NCBI GenBank assembly: GCA_029239675.1
Contig: JARBUM010000016.1
Location: 1 to 61,972 of the forward strand
Source: Pelosinus sp.
Lineage (GTDB): Bacteria > Bacillota > Negativicutes > DSM-13327
DNA length: 61,972 nucleotides
Reading direction: 5' to 3'
How positions within the stretch are numbered: position 1 is the first letter of the stretch; each line of letters starts with the position of its first letter. The notes under the pieces are model-generated. The model did not search any database. It worked only from the letters and a program-made list of their open reading frames with translations, and had not been told where the DNA came from. Shown one piece after another: positions 58,690-61,972 of this stretch. The translations under genes were made by a program, and so were the position numbers.

Positions 58690-61308
58690 ATGAATAGAGA
58701 CTATATAGGAAAAAGCGCGTTAAGTATTGCAATTATTTATATTATAATAGGTGGTTTGTGGATTTTATTCTCTGATAGTGTGATTCAGATGGTGTTTCAA
58801 GATGTAAAAATAATCACTGCCTTAGCTATAGCAAAGGGCTGGCTTTTTATCTTATGTACTGGAGTAATTCTCTATCATCTTATTAGAAAATCCCATAAAG
58901 TATTAGCGGAACAAAATATTGCTCTTGGAAACTTAAATGAAGAGCGTTTAGCCTCTGAAGAAGAATTACGTCAGCAGTTAGATGAATTGTTGAGTCGCGA
59001 GCAAGAAATTTTCAAGAAGAATCTAGTACTGAACTCGTTGAATGAAACAGCCTTGGGACTTATGAATCGACTTGATTCGAGTGAGTTAGTAAAAGATATT
59101 GTTGTAAGTGCAGCAAGAATTATTGGTACATCTCATGGATATATTTGTTTAATTGATGAACAAGAAGGTGTTTCTAAAAACTTTGTTGGCACAGGGGTGT
59201 ATGAGCAAGGTACGGGAAGGGTAGATAAGCTTGCAGAAGGTCTTGTCGGTGAAGTGTATAAAACTGGGGAAATTGTGGTTGTAGAGGATTATAGTACTTG
59301 GGAGAAACGTATCCAAGATGCCTATTTTAATAATATGCATTGTACTGTGCAAGTGCCTTTTAAGTCTGAGGGCAAAGTATTTGGTTCTTTAGGATTGTCC
59401 TTTGACGAACCAGAAAGAAAGTTTACGTCTAATGAGATTAGCCTATTAACCCGTTTTGCTGAGTTAGCCTCCATAGCACTGGATAATGCGAATCTTTTTA
59501 CTACTTGTAGAAATGAGCTAATCGAGCGCAGGCAAACAGAGAAGGCGTTACAAATTTCTCAGGCCAATTATGAAGCTATTTTTGATGCAGTAAGTGATGG
59601 AATCGTAGTTCATGATGCTGCTACAGGTCAAATTATAGATAGCAATAGGCGGGCACAGGAGATCTATGGTTATTCTCGTGAAGAAATACTTTCACAAGGT
59701 TTAAGTGTAATAGGAATGAAGCGGTCGCCATACAGTGAGAAGGAAGCCCTTGAGTGGATTCATCTTGCTAAAACAGGCAACCCCCAGCTTTTTGAATGGA
59801 TGATTCGGAGTAAAGCTGGAAAGGATGTATGGGTTGAGGTAAATTTAAAGCACGCAGAAATTGGTGGTAGACAGTGCATCATGGCTGTAGTCCGTGACAT
59901 TCGGGGACGAAAACGCAGAGAAATAGAACTTCAAAAAATTCAGAGGAACAATCAAGCGTTAATCAATGCGATCCCAGACAATATGTTCCTCATTCGGCGT
60001 GACGGTAGATTTATGGATTGCAAAATAAATAGTCAGTTATTGTATTATTTACTAGATGAGAATATTTTAGGGAAAAATGTCTCTGAAGTGTTTCCAAAAG
60101 AACTTGCTCAGCAAACCATGGATGCAATAGGAGAGATGATTATCAGTGGTAACCTCCAAATGTATGAGTTCCACGTGGCTAGAGAAGAAAACCAATATTA
60201 TTTTGAAGCCCGCATTGTACCAAGCGGTGATGAAGAGATTTTGGCCATTATTCGCGATGTCACGGCTAGAAAACATATAGAGGAAAAACTGGCCTATATT
60301 AGCCACCATGATACCATGACGGGTTTGTATAATCGGACCTATTTTGAAAAAGAAATGCAAAGAATGAGCAATGTGCCTAATATAGCTGTAGGCATTATTA
60401 TTTGTGATTTGGATGGTTTAAAATTAGTTAATGACACATTAGGGCATAGTATGGGGGATGAAGTTCTGAAGGCGGTTGCTGATGTTCTTAGAAGAGCTTT
60501 TCGTCCCAGTGATTTAATAGCACGGATTGGTGGGGATGAGTTTGCTATATTGCTTCCTACTAATTCCATTCCTGCCTTTAAAAGCGCTTGCGCGCGTGTT
60601 CGAGAGCTGATAGAAGAATATAATTATAACCGGCCAACAGTACCCTTGAGTGTATCCATGGGCTTTTCTGTAAGTAAAAAAGAGTCCACAGATTTGGGTG
60701 CCTTGTTTAAAGAGGCGGATAATTATATGTACAGGGAAAAATTATATAGGCATCAGAGTACCAAAAATGTTATTGTTGAGGCATTGATGAGTGCTCTGGA
60801 GGCTCGAGATTTTATCACTGAAGGCCATGGCGAGCGCATTAAAGACTTAGTCGTATCTTTGGCAGCCACGATCGGCTTGCCAGAATCAAAGATTGCAGAA
60901 CTTCGTCTTTTAGCCCAATTTCATGATCTTGGAAAAGTGGGAATTTCCGATAAAATTTTGTTCAAATCTGCTCCCTTAACAGCAGAGGAACATGCAATTA
61001 TACGGCAACATCCTGAAATTGGTTTTCGTATAGCCCAATCTACTCCCGATTTAGAACCGATTTCTGAGTGGATACTCAAGCACCATGAATGGTGGAATGG
61101 GAAGGGATATCCTTTAGGTATTGCAGGCGATGAGATTCCCATTGAATGCCGTATGTTAGCGATCGCAGATTCGTATGATGCGATGACCAATGATCGCCCT
61201 TATCGCAGAGCGATGAGTAATCAAGATGCAATCGCTGAACTTCGTCGATGCGCAGGTACACAGTTTGATCCTCGTTTAGTAGAGCTGTTTATCGAGTTAG
61301 TAGTATAG
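58690..61308 (+). CDS. Membrane GAF-PAS-PAS-GGDEF-HD-GYP signalling protein
   Basis: An 872-residue cyclic-di-GMP protein. Two N-terminal helices (IAIIYIIIGGLWILF and AIAKGWLFILCTGVILYHLI), coiled coil, GAF domain (about 120-275), two PAS domains (about 290-530), a GGDEF cyclase domain with an intact GGDEF motif and an RxxD inhibitory site (RPSD five residues upstream), then HD-GYP phosphodiesterase (HDLGKVG and GKGYPLG). It could both make and degrade c-di-GMP in response to a cytoplasmic ligand. ATG 58690 follows AGGAGTG; a GTG at 58681 is part of that SD. Confidence 0.93.
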   Translation: MNRDYIGKSALSIAIIYIIIGGLWILFSDSVIQMVFQDVKIITALAIAKGWLFILCTGVILYHLIRKSHKVLAEQNIALGNLNEERLASEEELRQQLDELLSREQEIFKKNLVLNSLNETALGLMNRLDSSELVKDIVVSAARIIGTSHGYICLIDEQEGVSKNFVGTGVYEQGTGRVDKLAEGLVGEVYKTGEIVVVEDYSTWEKRIQDAYFNNMHCTVQVPFKSEGKVFGSLGLSFDEPERKFTSNEISLLTRFAELASIALDNANLFTTCRNELIERRQTEKALQISQANYEAIFDAVSDGIVVHDAATGQIIDSNRRAQEIYGYSREEILSQGLSVIGMKRSPYSEKEALEWIHLAKTGNPQLFEWMIRSKAGKDVWVEVNLKHAEIGGRQCIMAVVRDIRGRKRREIELQKIQRNNQALINAIPDNMFLIRRDGRFMDCKINSQLLYYLLDENILGKNVSEVFPKELAQQTMDAIGEMIISGNLQMYEFHVAREENQYYFEARIVPSGDEEILAIIRDVTARKHIEEKLAYISHHDTMTGLYNRTYFEKEMQRMSNVPNIAVGIIICDLDGLKLVNDTLGHSMGDEVLKAVADVLRRAFRPSDLIARIGGDEFAILLPTNSIPAFKSACARVRELIEEYNYNRPTVPLSVSMGFSVSKKESTDLGALFKEADNYMYREKLYRHQSTKNVIVEALMSALEARDFITEGHGERIKDLVVSLAATIGLPESKIAELRLLAQFHDLGKVGISDKILFKSAPLTAEEHAIIRQHPEIGFRIAQSTPDLEPISEWILKHHEWWNGKGYPLGIAGDEIPIECRMLAIADSYDAMTNDRPYRRAMSNQDAIAELRRCAGTQFDPRLVELFIELVV

Positions 61309-61339
61309 TTATATTGGAAATTAGTCTAAGACCCATTTT

Positions 61340-61376
61340 GGCAGGTGTAGTGAATGTAGCTACATCTGCTTTTTTA
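61340..61376 (+). terminator. Intrinsic terminator after the GGDEF gene
   Basis: GCAGGTGTAG and CTACATCTGC (one G-T pair) around 9 bases, then TTTTTTATGG. Confidence 0.88.
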
Positions 61377-61381
61377 TGGAG

Positions 61382-61526
61382 TTTATAAGTTTTGAGAAAA
61401 AATAAAAAAAGAGGTCACAGAGACGAGTGTATTATAAGCTCTCTCTATTCTTTGTGTCCGCGTAAGCGGCTTTGCATTTTTGTGTTTCAAACGTCTATGT
61501 TTTACAGAAACATTAGTTTTTCTTAT
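61382..61526 (+). repeat. Dispersed repeat, right copy beside the GGDEF gene
   Basis: Same orientation and ends as the copy at 58382 (TTTATAAGTTTTGAGAAAAA at the start, ACATTAGTTTTTCTTAT at the end) but 19 bases longer through small insertions. It also directly follows a terminator, exactly 3000 bases downstream of the first copy. Confidence 0.85.
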
Positions 61527-61645
61527 TTACAAATATAAAAAATTTCTCATAAACAATCATGTTAGTAGATACTCGTGCATAGGATAGGAAATGGGCTGCA
61601 TGAGATTTCTGTAGCATGGTTAGAAAATGAATGGGGGATTTATGT

Positions 61646-61972
61646 ATGCGTAAAAAGGAATGTGTTGCTATGATTTTGGCAGGAGGGCAGGGCAGCAGGC
61701 TAGGAAGCTTGACGCGAAAGATTGCAAAACCAGCCGTGCCTTTTGGTGGTAAATATCGAATTATTGATTTTCCTTTAAGCAATTGTCACAACTCGGGAAT
61801 TGATACTGTAGGAGTTTTGACCCAGTATCGTCCTTTGGCTTTGCATAGTTATATAGGAATCGGCAGTTCGTGGGACTTGGATCGCAGGGATGGGGGCGTT
61901 TATGTTTTGCCTCCGTATGCTCAGGAAGGTGGTGCAGAATGGTATAAAGGAACAGCGGATGCGATTTATCAA
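61646..61972 (+). CDS. glgC: Glucose-1-phosphate adenylyltransferase, N-terminal part
   Basis: The first 109 codons of GlgC, which makes ADP-glucose for glycogen, running off the window edge. The nucleotidyltransferase start is [21 protein letters not shown] (from residue 9), then [17 protein letters not shown] and [15 protein letters not shown]; a late GTADAIYQ is the site that binds glucose-1-phosphate. GGGGG lies 10 bases before ATG 61646. The rest of the glycogen operon probably follows. Confidence 0.95.
   Translation, partial: MRKKECVAMILAGGQGSRLGSLTRKIAKPAVPFGGKYRIIDFPLSNCHNSGIDTVGVLTQYRPLALHSYIGIGSSWDLDRRDGGVYVLPPYAQEGGAEWYKGTADAIYQ

Noticed and set aside
1..61972. CRISPR arrays, prophage genes, complete insertion sequences, rRNA
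   Set aside because: No regularly spaced repeats, phage structural genes, transposases or rRNA segments were seen.

Overview
The window is AT-rich Gram-positive-type DNA that most resembles an anaerobic, spore-forming member of the Negativicutes (Sporomusaceae, Pelosinus- or Sporomusa-like). This is an inference from two spore-coat-like genes, many Fe-S oxidoreductases, an L-lactate permease plus a LUD protein, pyruvate phosphate dikinase with its bifunctional regulator and a CcpN-type repressor, a T-box before ilvD, and a manganese riboswitch before a TerC gene. Canonical Shine-Dalgarno sites are common, and several genes are best started at TTG or GTG.

Layout. 0-10 kb: a MarR tail; a ferredoxin-like gene divergent from a Crp/Fnr regulator around a perfect palindrome; DsbA-like, quinol-monooxygenase-like and CGGC-like stress genes; a TSUP exporter divergent from a LysR regulator; an NAD(P)-binding protein; the lactate permease; an ArsR regulator followed by a frameshifted flavodoxin/ferredoxin gene. 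10-25 kb: ferredoxin-tailed aldo/keto reductase, Mn riboswitch plus TerC, a secreted protein of unknown function, methyltransferase, EamA exporter, LysR, pirin, xpt-pbuX behind an unassigned leader RNA, acetyltransferase, LUD protein, a two-PDZ protein and a WYL regulator flanked by a duplicated queG 3' end. 25-35 kb: a QueG-like reductase with a structured leader, ferredoxin-nitroreductase, ilvD with a Val-type T-box, a sulfite/nitrite-reductase-like protein behind an FNR-like box, prfC and a CYTH-CHAD protein. 35-44 kb: the ppdK/regulator/ccpN unit, an OpuC-type osmolyte ABC transporter and an M48 protease.

44-53 kb holds the most unusual operon. A Sapep-type dipeptidase, a PRD/PTS regulator, separate fructose-type PTS IIA, IIB and IIC proteins, an M24 aminopeptidase P and a PatB/MalY C-S lyase are all co-directional. 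The combination suggests uptake, phosphorylation and dismantling of a sugar- or thio-conjugated peptide; the substrate is unknown.

53-56.3 kb is a tRNA-Thr followed by very small genes with good ribosome binding sites, interleaved with hairpins and terminators. They include a Fur-box-like promoter driving a 29-codon ORF, a small gene with an in-frame stop, and two spore-coat-like genes. 56.3-62 kb: amidase, L,D-transpeptidase, VOC protein, a GAF-PAS-GGDEF-HD-GYP protein bracketed by two copies of a dispersed repeat, and the start of glgC, which runs off the edge.

Recurring non-coding themes are long perfect hairpins, two of them abutting an SD site; a family of similar terminators built on a CCTTAATTAGG loop; and a roughly 110-145 bp repeat that always follows an intrinsic terminator. 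No phage, complete insertion sequence or CRISPR array was seen.
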